This document shows, piece by piece, positions 1 through 8,724 of a DNA stretch of 43,195 nt. Within the stretch, counting starts at the first letter, position 1, and each line of letters starts with the position of its first letter. A program made the position numbers and the translations under genes. The DNA lies in contig CAMYNQ010000010.1 in assembly GCA_947259785.1 (NCBI GenBank), positions 1-43,195 on the forward strand. Direction: 5' to 3'. The stretch is from an uncultured Chromatiaceae bacterium (GTDB lineage Bacteria; Pseudomonadota; Gammaproteobacteria; Tenderiales; Tenderiaceae). The notes beneath the pieces are model-generated. The model was not told where the DNA came from. It ran no database searches and saw only the letters and a program-made list of their open reading frames with translations.

Positions 1-7
1 GTGCACA

Positions 8-334
8 ATGAAAAATCTAAACTTAAGCCCGCTAAAGAAACTCGAAATTATTCTGGATGGTGAGCACCAGAGTTTCGCGACCGACCTGCTTGATCGTGCC
101 GGGGTGAAAGGTTACACCATCGTCAACAATCTATCGGGCAAAGGTGCTCATGGCTTTCATCAGGGCCACCTCATGTTCAATGAAGATGATGTGCTGATTA
201 TGATTATTGCTGCAGTTCCTGAGAGTCTGGTCGATTCGATTCTTGAGGGGTTAGGACCGTTTTTTGGCGAACATTCTGGGGTGGTGTTTGTCTCTGATAT
301 CCAGGTGACTCGTGTGGTTAAGTTTAGCAACTGA
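8..334 (+). CDS. PII-like signalling protein, CPII/SbtB-like (carboxysome-associated)
   Basis: 108 aa ORF with PII-like pattern (KKLEIIL..., GVKGYTIVNN..GKGAHG, VVFVSDIQVTRVVKF); next to an SbtA-like permease and CsoS1D. Confidence 0.8.
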   Translation: MKNLNLSPLKKLEIILDGEHQSFATDLLDRAGVKGYTIVNNLSGKGAHGFHQGHLMFNEDDVLIMIIAAVPESLVDSILEGLGPFFGEHSGVVFVSDIQVTRVVKFSN

Positions 335-367
335 TTTTTATAATCAGCTTGGTTTTACACCGCTATC

Positions 368-395
368 GGGCAGAATTATTGATTCTGCCCTTTTT
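368..395 (+). terminator. Rho-independent terminator after the PII-like gene
   Basis: GGGCAGAAT-tattg-ATTCTGCCC followed by TTTTTC. Confidence 0.75.
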
Positions 396-763
396 CGTTA
401 TTAAGAGAGAAAGTCTTTCTCACTGAATGTAGGTGAATCTCGATTGAGGTCGTCATCGTATTAAGATGATGATCTATTTCGACTCTTCAATCCACAACCG
501 TCTGATAAAGGGTTATTTCTCTTTATTGCCGCATCAAAGAGGCTTTATGGCGGGAGTACATCGTGTTTAGATCCACAGGGGCGGAGAAGTCTCTTAGCTC
601 ATTGAATCATGATGATTTGGGCTCATGGTCTAATACAAGCCTGTAGCATAGAAAATATCTATGGCTAAGTGAGAAAATATCGACTAGATATCATTGTGAT
701 AAACCGCTGATAATGAGGGCGTTTTGTTTAAAGCAGCGTGTTTAATTACACAAAGGTTTATAT

Positions 764-1780
764 GTGATGTCGAGTCTCAGTAATCTTTTAATACCGGCGG
801 TTTTGTTTTTTGCGCTTGGGGCAATTGCAAGATTAATCCGGTCAGACCTCAAGTTTCCACCTGACTTAGCTAAAGTGCTGTCGATCTATTTATTGATGGC
901 GATTGGTTTGCATGGCGGCTATGAGTTAGGTAAGGCTGATTTGGCAATAGCGGTCAATGCCATCGTCTGGGCCTTGATACTGGGTTTTTCACTGCCGATC
1001 TTAGGCTATTTTGCGTTAGTGGTGACACGCAAGGTAAGCCCATTGGACGCTGCTGCCATATCCGCGCACTATGGCTCGGTGAGCGCGGGTACCTTCCTGA
1101 CGGCGATTGCCTATCTTGATAACACTGGCGTTGAGTATGAGTCCTATCCTTTGATTATGCTGGCAGTGATGGAGTCGCCAGCCATTGTCGTTGGCTTGCT
1201 GCTGGCGGCGATGGCGAGGAAACAGCTTGCCAAGGCCAATGGTGGGCGGCCAAGCATAGTTGATGATGATGGTGAAAGTAGTACTAAGTTTAGTAATCTG
1301 CTGCATGAAGCGTTTACCAATGGCAGTGTCGTGGTGCTAATCGGATCCATGATTATTGGCGCTATTTCTCAGCCCTCAGGCATGGATAAGCTGAAGCCGT
1401 TTATTGATGATATCTTCATGGGGGCACTATGCCTGTTTCTGTTTGAAATGGGGATGGAAGCCGCGCGTCGCATCAAAGAGTTTAAAAAAGTGGGCATTGT
1501 GCTCGGCATGTTTGGCGTGGTCATGCCCGTAATCGGTGGTGCAATTGGTGCGGTGGTTGGCCACAGCATTCTAGGATTTAGTGTCGGCGGCGCTACCCTC
1601 GTTGCGATATTAGGGGCTAGTGCATCTTACATAGCCGTACCGCCGGCAATGCGTTTGGCTGTGCCTGAGGCGAATCCCTCTTTTTACTTAACCTTGTCAT
1701 TGGGAATTACCTTTCCATTTAATGTTATGATTGGTATTCCTCTATACCACTGGTTTGTTACGTATCTTGCGGGTGCGTAG
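764..1780 (+). CDS. sbtA: Sodium-dependent bicarbonate transport family permease (SbtA/DUF897)
   Basis: 338 aa hydrophobic ORF starting SSLSNLLIPAVLFFALGAIARLIRSDLKFPPDLAKVLSIYLLMAIGLHGGYEL, typical of the family; flanked by two PII-like genes. Confidence 0.85.
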   Translation: MMSSLSNLLIPAVLFFALGAIARLIRSDLKFPPDLAKVLSIYLLMAIGLHGGYELGKADLAIAVNAIVWALILGFSLPILGYFALVVTRKVSPLDAAAISAHYGSVSAGTFLTAIAYLDNTGVEYESYPLIMLAVMESPAIVVGLLLAAMARKQLAKANGGRPSIVDDDGESSTKFSNLLHEAFTNGSVVVLIGSMIIGAISQPSGMDKLKPFIDDIFMGALCLFLFEMGMEAARRIKEFKKVGIVLGMFGVVMPVIGGAIGAVVGHSILGFSVGGATLVAILGASASYIAVPPAMRLAVPEANPSFYLTLSLGITFPFNVMIGIPLYHWFVTYLAGA

Positions 1781-1811
1781 TCCTGCTTTATCAGATTGCG
1801 AGAAATGATTT

Positions 1812-2132
1812 ATGGCTGAGTTATATCCTCATAAGCTAGTCAACATTATCACCCTCGATGTACTGGCAGATAAGTTGAGCCAGATGTTTCGTCGGCACGA
1901 AGTGAGTGGCTATACGATCATCAGGGCGCGGGGCGAAGGTGCCTCAGGCGAGGTGGCTAGTACATTGGACTTTGAAGCAAATATCATGATCAAAGTCATT
2001 TTGCCCGAGAGTAAACTTCAGCGTTTGCTGGATGGTCTACAGCGGCAAATTGATCGTGGCTATCACCTGACGGTATTTGTTTCAGATGTGGATGTTTTAT
2101 CGCCTGAAAAATTTTCCAGACCACTAGAATAA
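1812..2132 (+). CDS. PII-like protein, SbtB-like
   Basis: 106 aa; VSGYTIIRARGEGASGE and HLTVFVSDVDVLSPEKF; immediately downstream of sbtA. Confidence 0.75.
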   Translation: MAELYPHKLVNIITLDVLADKLSQMFRRHEVSGYTIIRARGEGASGEVASTLDFEANIMIKVILPESKLQRLLDGLQRQIDRGYHLTVFVSDVDVLSPEKFSRPLE

Positions 2133-2180
2133 TTACATTAACCAGCGGGCTGGTATTCCGTCTGTCTCAAGGTGAGCAAT

Positions 2181-3221
2181 ATGTCAAAAAAGATGGAAGA
2201 AGAACGCAATTTAGGTGTTACAGGCGAACTGCAAGACCAGTTGCTCAGGCACCTTACCCTGAGACAGTTGCAGATATTTGAGGCCATTGCCAGGTTGGGT
2301 AGCTATACTAGGGCAGCTGAAGAGCTGTTTCTCACCCAGCCAACGGTCTCGATGCAGATCAAAAAAATCTCTGACACAATTGGTTTGCCCCTACTTGAGC
2401 AGGTGGATCGCAGGCATCGGCCTAGCGAAATCGGTGAAGAGCTTTGCCGAGCTACACGAGCCATCTTTGGTATCTTAAATGATCTAGAAAATTCGATTGC
2501 AGCATACAAAGGCCTAAAACGAGGGCGGTTGCGGCTCGGTGTGGTGACAACAGCAAAGTATTTTGCCCCTGAAATATTAGGAGAATTCTGCAAGGAATAT
2601 CCTGAGATTGATGTCTCGCTTAAAGTCACTAATCGCGAAAGAGTTCATGAACGTCTGAAACACGGTGAAGATGATCTATATATTATGGGGCGTACGCAAG
2701 AGGAACCCGGTTTAGTGTCTATTCCGTTTGCCCCAAATCCAATGGTTGTTGTTGCTGGCAAGGATCATCCCTTGACTAAGGAACAGGATATTTCGTTAGA
2801 ACGTCTTGCTCAGGAACCATTGCTTTTGCGTGAACCAGGGTCAGGCATTAGGGATATTACAATGCGCAAATTTAGGGAGCTGAATTTAAAACCTAAAGTG
2901 CGAATGGAGTTAGGCAGCAACGAGGCAATTAAACATGCGGTTGTCGGTGGCTTGGGTATATCCATGTTGTCATTGCATACCCTGAGTCTTGAAGGTGCGA
3001 CTGGGCCAGTAGATATCTTGGACGTCCAAGACTTTCCTCTGCAGAGACAGTGGTACTTGGTCTACTCAACAGAAAGAGAGCTGTCGATTATTACGCAGAC
3101 ATTTCTTGAATATGTTAAGGGCAAGGGGGTAGAAATTGAGGCCAAAATGAATAAGCTGCTGGGGGATTTCGATCTGATTCATCAAGAGCGTTGGCGAAGT
3201 CTCTCCAGAGAAAAGAAATAA
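2181..3221 (+). CDS. cbbR: LysR-family transcriptional regulator, CbbR/CmpR type
   Basis: N-terminal HTH (LTLRQLQIFEAIARLGSYTRAAEELFLTQPTVSMQIKKIS) plus LysR substrate domain; ORF track starts at 2172, but ATG 2181 has the better spacing to AAGG; CO2-concentration gene context. Confidence 0.85.
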   Translation: MSKKMEEERNLGVTGELQDQLLRHLTLRQLQIFEAIARLGSYTRAAEELFLTQPTVSMQIKKISDTIGLPLLEQVDRRHRPSEIGEELCRATRAIFGILNDLENSIAAYKGLKRGRLRLGVVTTAKYFAPEILGEFCKEYPEIDVSLKVTNRERVHERLKHGEDDLYIMGRTQEEPGLVSIPFAPNPMVVVAGKDHPLTKEQDISLERLAQEPLLLREPGSGIRDITMRKFRELNLKPKVRMELGSNEAIKHAVVGGLGISMLSLHTLSLEGATGPVDILDVQDFPLQRQWYLVYSTERELSIITQTFLEYVKGKGVEIEAKMNKLLGDFDLIHQERWRSLSREKK

Positions 3222-3250
3222 AGCGCCAGCTGATAGTGTCAAAGGATTGA

Positions 3251-3811
3251 TTATCCAGTAAGGCGGTTCATCTGTTCTGTTTTTCTAACCATGCGATACA
3301 GTGAGCGCATATTGTTGTAATGCATTACCTGGGTCAAGGGGATCCAGGTGATTTGATGTGATTCATCATTGCCCGGAATATCAAGCCGATCATCAATTTC
3401 AACTAAGAAACGTATGTCAAAATGCTCATGACGATCATCGTGTGCGCTGGGGTAGATGGTGTGAATATCAATATCAAATATTCCTTCTGATAGGAGTTTG
3501 ATATTGTTGATGTCGATGCCGCTTTCTTCCGATGTTTCTTTTAGCACGACCTGTAACATATCAGGATCGCCATCGGCATGACCGCCTGGCTGGAACCAGC
3601 GATCCAGTTTGCGGTGATGCAGCATCAGGGTATGGCTGCGCGCAGGGTTCACGACCCAGGCGGAGCCGGTCACATGGCCATGGGCCAAATGGCGATTGAA
3701 ACAGTCCTGGTGGGCCTCAATAAAACGCAATGTGCGATCCACCATTGCGGCTTCTTCCATATACTCTGTACGATAGCCGAGCAGTTGCTGGATTAGGTTT
3801 TTTCTATGCAT
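3251..3811 (-). CDS. Nudix hydrolase
   Basis: Nudix-box-like GGHADGDPDMLQVVLKETSEESGI. Confidence 0.85.
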   Translation of the reverse strand: MHRKNLIQQLLGYRTEYMEEAAMVDRTLRFIEAHQDCFNRHLAHGHVTGSAWVVNPARSHTLMLHHRKLDRWFQPGGHADGDPDMLQVVLKETSEESGIDINNIKLLSEGIFDIDIHTIYPSAHDDRHEHFDIRFLVEIDDRLDIPGNDESHQITWIPLTQVMHYNNMRSLYRMVRKTEQMNRLTG

Positions 3812-3965
3812 GGCGGAGGCGCCTGTGGATGACCGGATTTATAGTGTATAAATTTAACACGGCCTTGCCCGGAGTCGTCATTGATTTGCTCTATGGGTGG
3901 TATCGAAAAGTGTAATGAAGGCCGGAGCACTATTCGTGTTTTAATGACCAGCGTTCACCATTGCC

Positions 3966-3995
3966 CAGATAACGCATCTCGCGATGCGTTATCTG
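3966..3995. repeat. Perfect 13-bp inverted repeat (hairpin) upstream of csoS1D
   Basis: CAGATAACGCATC-tcgc-GATGCGTTATCTG. Confidence 0.9.
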
Positions 3996-4029
3996 CATGG
4001 CATACAGGTATAGCTGGATTATTTTATGC

Positions 4030-4653
4030 ATGATTAAACTGCGCACCTACATTTTCATCGATTCCCTGCAGCCGCAGTTGGCCACCTATCTTGGTACCGT
4101 ATCCCAAGGGTTCTTGCCGGTTCCCGGCGATGCCTGTCTGTGGATGGAAGTCGCTCCCGGAATGGCGATTCATCGCTTAACGGATGTCGCCCTAAAAGCG
4201 ACGCGCGTGCACTTGGGTCAGCAAGTGGTGGAACGTGCCTTTGGTTCGATGGTGTTTCATCATCGTGACCAAAGTGATGTGCAGGAGGCGGGACGAGCTG
4301 TATTGCACAGCCTCGCAACGCGTGAGGAAGAACGCCAGAAATGTCGCATTGCCTGGAGCGAGACGGTGAGGGCAATCACTCCCGATCATGCGGTGCTGAT
4401 TAACCGTCAGGATCGCAAAGGCAGTATGATTCTACCTGGCCAGAGCATGTTTATTCTTGAGACTGAACCTGCCGGCTACATCGTGTATGCGGCTAATGAA
4501 GCAGAAAAAGCTTCGAGTATTTCCTTGATTGAGGCGCGAGCGGTAGGGGCTTTTGGTCGTCTGATATTAGCCGGTCGAGAATCAGAAATTGAAGTGGCAG
4601 CTCATGCAGCCATTAGTGCAGTCCGGTCGTTAAGCGGGCAGGCGTCAGTATAG
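4030..4653 (+). CDS. csoS1D: CsoS1D-type tandem BMC-domain (pseudohexamer) carboxysome shell protein
   Basis: [54 protein letters not shown]... and [31 protein letters not shown]...[11 protein letters not shown]; strong recalled similarity to CsoS1D. ORF opens at 3997; ATG 4030 begins the recognisable homology. Confidence 0.88.
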   Translation: MIKLRTYIFIDSLQPQLATYLGTVSQGFLPVPGDACLWMEVAPGMAIHRLTDVALKATRVHLGQQVVERAFGSMVFHHRDQSDVQEAGRAVLHSLATREEERQKCRIAWSETVRAITPDHAVLINRQDRKGSMILPGQSMFILETEPAGYIVYAANEAEKASSISLIEARAVGAFGRLILAGRESEIEVAAHAAISAVRSLSGQASV

Positions 4654-4848
4654 CCCATGGGTGGATAGGGTAAGGTAATCCGGTTCAGTGTAGTAATTCC
4701 TTGATCGATCAGCTGCATTGTGCGGGCGTTTTGCGGGCCCAGCTGTGCGCTGTTGTACATTGTAGTGCAAATAAGGGCGATTAGTCGCCCCTGAAAGACC
4801 ACTCATCCGATTCAAACAAACCCCTTCGGTAATGACCTGCTATTACAG

Positions 4849-5256
4849 CTAAATCCTATTGATCCGCTGATTCAACTATCTACCGTTATTTCCTGGCAAT
4901 ATTGTGAAGAGTGATTTGCGATTCATTATTCAAAAGACGTTGGCGCACCGAGCAAACCGATCCGGTTGATAGTTGGGTTATTAATCCTCAGCAGCTGTCC
5001 TACAGTGGAAGCTAAATTCTTATTATCAAGAGTTTTGCGGGCGGCGTGAGTTTCAGCAAAAATTACCCTGCTAAAAAAACCATTAAAAAGAGACAATCGA
5101 TACCCGCGCGACAAAAAGCGAAAACAATGCAAAAGGCGGGCGGCAATAGAGCCGATCACTGGTCACTTGAAATCAGACTATCGGTTATCGAGAAACTTCC
5201 TCAAAGGGGTTTCAGGTGATCATATCAATCTTTTGATGGCAGCCACTGCGTGCTAA
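4849..5256 (+). pseudogene. Degenerate IS5-type transposase remnant (N-terminal DUF772-like and C-terminal DDE-domain pieces)
   Basis: One frame: LNPIDPLIQLSTVISWQYCEE*FAIHYSKDVGAPSKPIRLIVGLLIL... then ...KRRAAIEPITGHLKSDYRLSRNFLKGVSGDHINLLMAA; in-frame TGA stops near 4912 and 5047; middle of the transposase missing. Confidence 0.8.
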
Positions 5257-5360
5257 AGCGATGGTCAAACATTGTAAATCCTTGAGCTGAAGTGTTTTTT
5301 CGTGGGGTGAACTGCCCTACCATTGTTGCAAATGGTTAGCAAAACGAATGGGGGGCTGAT

Positions 5361-6020
5361 ATGGAAACTGTAGAAATTATTGCATTGAGTATGGGCGTTG
5401 CCTGGGCCAGTGGGCTCAATCTTTATGCGGCTATTTTTGTGCTCGGCTGGCTGGGTGGTACAGGGAATCTGGTGTTGCCTCAAGAGTTGCAGATTTGCAG
5501 CGATCCAATGGTGATGTTTGCTGCCGGTTTTATGTATTTTGTGGAATTTTTTGCCGATAAGACCCCAGGGATCGATACCGGCTGGGATGCGATTCATACC
5601 TTTATTCGCATTCCTGTCGGGGCCATTTTGGCCGCTGGTGCGGTAGGTGAATTGGGCCAGGGGGCTGAGCTGGCTGCGTTTCTGATTGGCGGTGGTTTGA
5701 CCGCTGCGACCCATGCAACCAAGGCGGGTAGTCGTGTTCTGATTAATACCTCACCCGAACCAGTGACCAATTGGACGGCATCGTTGGCTGAGGATGTCGC
5801 CGTGATTGCCTGTCTGTGGACGGCGCTTAATTCACCTGTGGTTTTTCTTGTATTTTTGGTGCTTGCCATCGTGCTAATGGCTTGGTTGTTGCCTCAGATC
5901 TGGCGCGGTATCAAACTGCTATTTAGTCGGATTGCTGGGTTTTTTCGCTTGGGTAGCAGGCGTCATTCTCCGGATAAAGATATCTCTGTCTTGCCAGGCC
6001 CTGATAAGGGTGGGGATTAA
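5361..6020 (+). CDS. DUF4126 domain integral membrane protein
   Basis: METVEIIALSMGVAWASGLNLYAAIFVLGWLGG and SPEPVTNWTASLAEDVAVI motifs. Confidence 0.75.
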   Translation: METVEIIALSMGVAWASGLNLYAAIFVLGWLGGTGNLVLPQELQICSDPMVMFAAGFMYFVEFFADKTPGIDTGWDAIHTFIRIPVGAILAAGAVGELGQGAELAAFLIGGGLTAATHATKAGSRVLINTSPEPVTNWTASLAEDVAVIACLWTALNSPVVFLVFLVLAIVLMAWLLPQIWRGIKLLFSRIAGFFRLGSRRHSPDKDISVLPGPDKGGD

Positions 6021-6122
6021 TTGCGGGTCGTTAATTGCCTAATACTTAGTGCCCTTGAATCTATCAGGCTGTGCTGAATTAAAAGACTTGTTGTTTTAAT
6101 CCTGATTCAATATCTTACCCCT

Positions 6123-6408
6123 TTATTGGTTTTGCCAATTCGCCAATATCCACCAAGGTGTCAGTGCTTCTGTGGTGAAGGTCACAGCTGAAGAGAAAAA
6201 ACTGGCTTTTCAGGCAGCCAAGGCTATGGATTTGGAAGTGGCAGGGGTGGAACTTATTCGCTCAGCCAAGGGCCCGTTATTGCTGGAGGTGAATTCGTCT
6301 CCGGGGTTGGAGGGGGCAGTGGCGGCGACAGGCGAAGATATTGCCGGGATGATGGTTAGCGCAATTGATAAAATTTGGATTGGAAGCGTGACTTGGCAGT
6401 TGGTGTAA
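6123..6408 (+). pseudogene. rimK: Truncated 3' remnant of rimK (ATP-grasp alpha-L-glutamate ligase)
   Basis: Frame reads QFANIHQGVSASVVKVTAEEKKLAFQAAKAMDLEVAGVELIRSAKGPLLLEVNSSPGLEGAVAATGEDIAGMMV, matching only the RimK C-terminus; upstream in-frame stop near 6101 and no N-terminal part. Confidence 0.85.
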
Positions 6409-6417
6409 AGTAAATCT

Positions 6418-7053
6418 ATGACTGAGCAAGTTAAAACCAATAGTGCACTTGATGAGGTAATTGCCTATGAGCTGCATGGCAATTGTTATCTCAATATCAC
6501 CGACCGTTGCACACTGCGTTGTGCCTTTTGTCCCAAGTTTAATAAAACTTTTGAGGTGCAGGGATATGACCTGCGTTTGAAGTTTGAGCCATCGGTTGGT
6601 GAAATCCTGGCTGCAGTGGGTGATCCGGGGCGTTATAAAGAGACCGTCTTTTGTGGCCTGGGTGAGCCGACGCAAAGGCTGGATGTGTTGCTGCAGGTAG
6701 CCGGAAAATTGAAACAGCAGGGGGCGAGGATTCGCCTCAACAGCGATGGTCTGGCGAGCCTGGTACAGGGTCGTGATGTAACACCGGAATTGGCTGGTCT
6801 GATTGATGCGCTGTCTATCTCCATGAATGCCCAGAACGAAGACGTATATAAGCGACACTGTCGACCCAAGAAAGAATATCCCGGTGCCTATCAGGCGATG
6901 CTGGAATTTGCCAACAAGGCCAAAGCGGTTATCCCGTCCGTTACTTTGACAGCGATTGATGGGTTGGAGGGGGTGGATATTGAGGCCTGTCGCAAAATTG
7001 CCATCGAGTTGGGTGTACAGTTTCGAGGCCGTCAACTGGATGTGGTGGGTTGA
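6418..7053 (+). CDS. Radical SAM protein (TatD-associated-like small radical SAM family)
   Basis: CTLRCAFCPK gives CxxxCxxC; GNCYLNITDRC and FCGLGEPTQRLDVLL motifs. Confidence 0.8.
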   Translation: MTEQVKTNSALDEVIAYELHGNCYLNITDRCTLRCAFCPKFNKTFEVQGYDLRLKFEPSVGEILAAVGDPGRYKETVFCGLGEPTQRLDVLLQVAGKLKQQGARIRLNSDGLASLVQGRDVTPELAGLIDALSISMNAQNEDVYKRHCRPKKEYPGAYQAMLEFANKAKAVIPSVTLTAIDGLEGVDIEACRKIAIELGVQFRGRQLDVVG

Positions 7054-7075
7054 TTAAGATTGTTGGAGTTTTGAT

Positions 7076-7768
7076 GTGAATATCGAACTTGCAAAATTTC
7101 TTGCTGCCGATGAGCGGCCTGATGAATCGATGATTTATCCCGAGTTATACGGTTTTTTGTTTGCTGTGTGTTGCGCGCCGGAGATGACCACGCCCTCAGA
7201 CTGGATGCCACTGGTCTTCAATGGTGAAGAGGCTGGTTATACTGATGAGGCAGAGGCCAAAAAGGTGATGGAGGGTATCATGGCGGCTTATAACGAGGTG
7301 AACGATGGCGTAATTTCTGCAAAGTTATGTTTGCCGACGTGGTTGGACGTCTTAAGCCCGCCTATGGAAAATTTTGACGATGAAGCACCGTTGGCCTATT
7401 GGGCACGAGGCTTCTTGGTCGGTCATGACTGGTTGAGTAAGGTGTGGGATCACTATTTGTTAGGTGAGATGGAGGCCGAGCTTGCTGCTTGTTTGATGGC
7501 GCTAACATTATTTTCAAGTAAGGAGTTGGCCGGGGCCTATGCCAGTGAGGGACGTGATGAGCCGATGCCGCTTGAGAACCTAGCCGAAATGACTGTGGAT
7601 GGTTTGGAAATGGCGATGGCGTCTTATGCGCAGATGGGGCGTTCCATCTATTTGGCATTGCAACAGCAGGCGCAGATGCCGATTGAGCGCGAGGCTGATA
7701 AGGTTGGCCGAAACGATCCCTGCCCTTGCGGTAGTGGTAAGAAGTACAAGAAATGTTGCCTGCATTAA
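7076..7768 (+). CDS. YecA/YgfB (UPF0149) family protein with C-terminal SEC-C motif
   Basis: C-terminal [22 protein letters not shown]-terminal UPF0149-like region. Confidence 0.85.
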   Translation: MNIELAKFLAADERPDESMIYPELYGFLFAVCCAPEMTTPSDWMPLVFNGEEAGYTDEAEAKKVMEGIMAAYNEVNDGVISAKLCLPTWLDVLSPPMENFDDEAPLAYWARGFLVGHDWLSKVWDHYLLGEMEAELAACLMALTLFSSKELAGAYASEGRDEPMPLENLAEMTVDGLEMAMASYAQMGRSIYLALQQQAQMPIEREADKVGRNDPCPCGSGKKYKKCCLH

Positions 7769-7781
7769 TTCTTTTGTTGTA

Positions 7782-7817
7782 AATAAATAAAACCACCCGG
7801 AGGTGGTTTTATTTATT
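7782..7817. terminator. Bidirectional terminator between convergent yecA-like gene and metF
   Basis: Perfect 16-bp arms AATAAATAAAACCACC-cgga-GGTGGTTTTATTTATT. Confidence 0.85.
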
Positions 7818-8655
7818 CTAGTCCCAGGTTTTGCCATAGGGTTCGGGTTGGTTCCGTTTGGTTCATGGTGTAGAAGTGCAATCCGGGTGCGCCGTTATCT
7901 AAAAGATTGTTGCACAGTTCGGTCACAACCTCTTCACCAAAGGCGACGATAGACTCCTTGTCGTCAGCATAGCCTTCTAGGCGTTTAGCTATCCAACGTG
8001 GGATCTCAGCTCCGCACATGTCGGAGAATCGTTTCAGGTTGCTGTAGTTGGTGATGGGCATGATGCCGGGGATGATGGGTATCCCAACGTCCAGTTTACA
8101 GCAGTCATCGACAAAACGATAATAGGCATCGGGGTTGTAGAAATATTGGGTGATGGCGGCGTTGGCGCCAGCCTTGGCTTTGCGGGCAAAATTCTCCAGG
8201 TCTTTTTGTGCGCTGGGTGCCTGCGGATGAATTTCTGGATAGGCGGCCACTTCGATGTGAAAGTGATTGCCGGTTTCAGCGCGGATGAATTCTACCAGTT
8301 CATTGGCAAAGCGAAAATCGCCCATCTCACGCATGCCTGAGGGCATGTCACCGCGCAGGGCAACGATACGTTTGACACCAATCTCAATGTATTTGTTTAG
8401 CAGCTCACGGATGCTGTCACGGCTTCCGCCGATACAGGATAAGTGTGGGGCGGCGTTATAGTCCTTTGCCTGGATCTCTTTGACGGTGTCAAAGGTGCCT
8501 TCCTGGGTGCTACCACCGGCACCAAAGGTGACGGAGAAATAGGCTGGTTTTAGTTCTGCTAATTCTGTCAGGGTAGTGCGTAGTTTTTCCGCGCCCTTGT
8601 CAGTCTTGGGCGGAAAGAATTCGCAGCTATAGGCTTTGTATTGTGTGTTGTTCAT
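7813..8655 (-). CDS. metF: Methylenetetrahydrofolate reductase
   Basis: YSCEFFPPKTDKGAEKL..., PAYFSVTFGAGGSTQEGT, IPGIMPITNYSNLKRFSDMCGAEIP; start trimmed to MNNTQYKAYS. Confidence 0.95.
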   Translation of the reverse strand: MNNTQYKAYSCEFFPPKTDKGAEKLRTTLTELAELKPAYFSVTFGAGGSTQEGTFDTVKEIQAKDYNAAPHLSCIGGSRDSIRELLNKYIEIGVKRIVALRGDMPSGMREMGDFRFANELVEFIRAETGNHFHIEVAAYPEIHPQAPSAQKDLENFARKAKAGANAAITQYFYNPDAYYRFVDDCCKLDVGIPIIPGIMPITNYSNLKRFSDMCGAEIPRWIAKRLEGYADDKESIVAFGEEVVTELCNNLLDNGAPGLHFYTMNQTEPTRTLWQNLGLE

Positions 8656-8687
8656 GTTCGGTATTCCTTGATCGATGTAAAACGAAA

Positions 8688-8709
8688 ACGGGGTGGTAAA
8701 CCACCCCGT
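8688..8709 (-). terminator. Hairpin between ahcY and metF (terminator/attenuator on minus strand)
   Basis: Minus-strand RNA ACGGGGTGG-TTTA-CCACCCCGT followed by TTTCGTTTT. Confidence 0.65.
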
Positions 8710-8724
8710 CAGCGGCATTATCGA

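Noticed and set aside
4926-5159. 77-aa minus-strand ORF
   Set aside because: Antisense to the transposase remnant on the plus strand.
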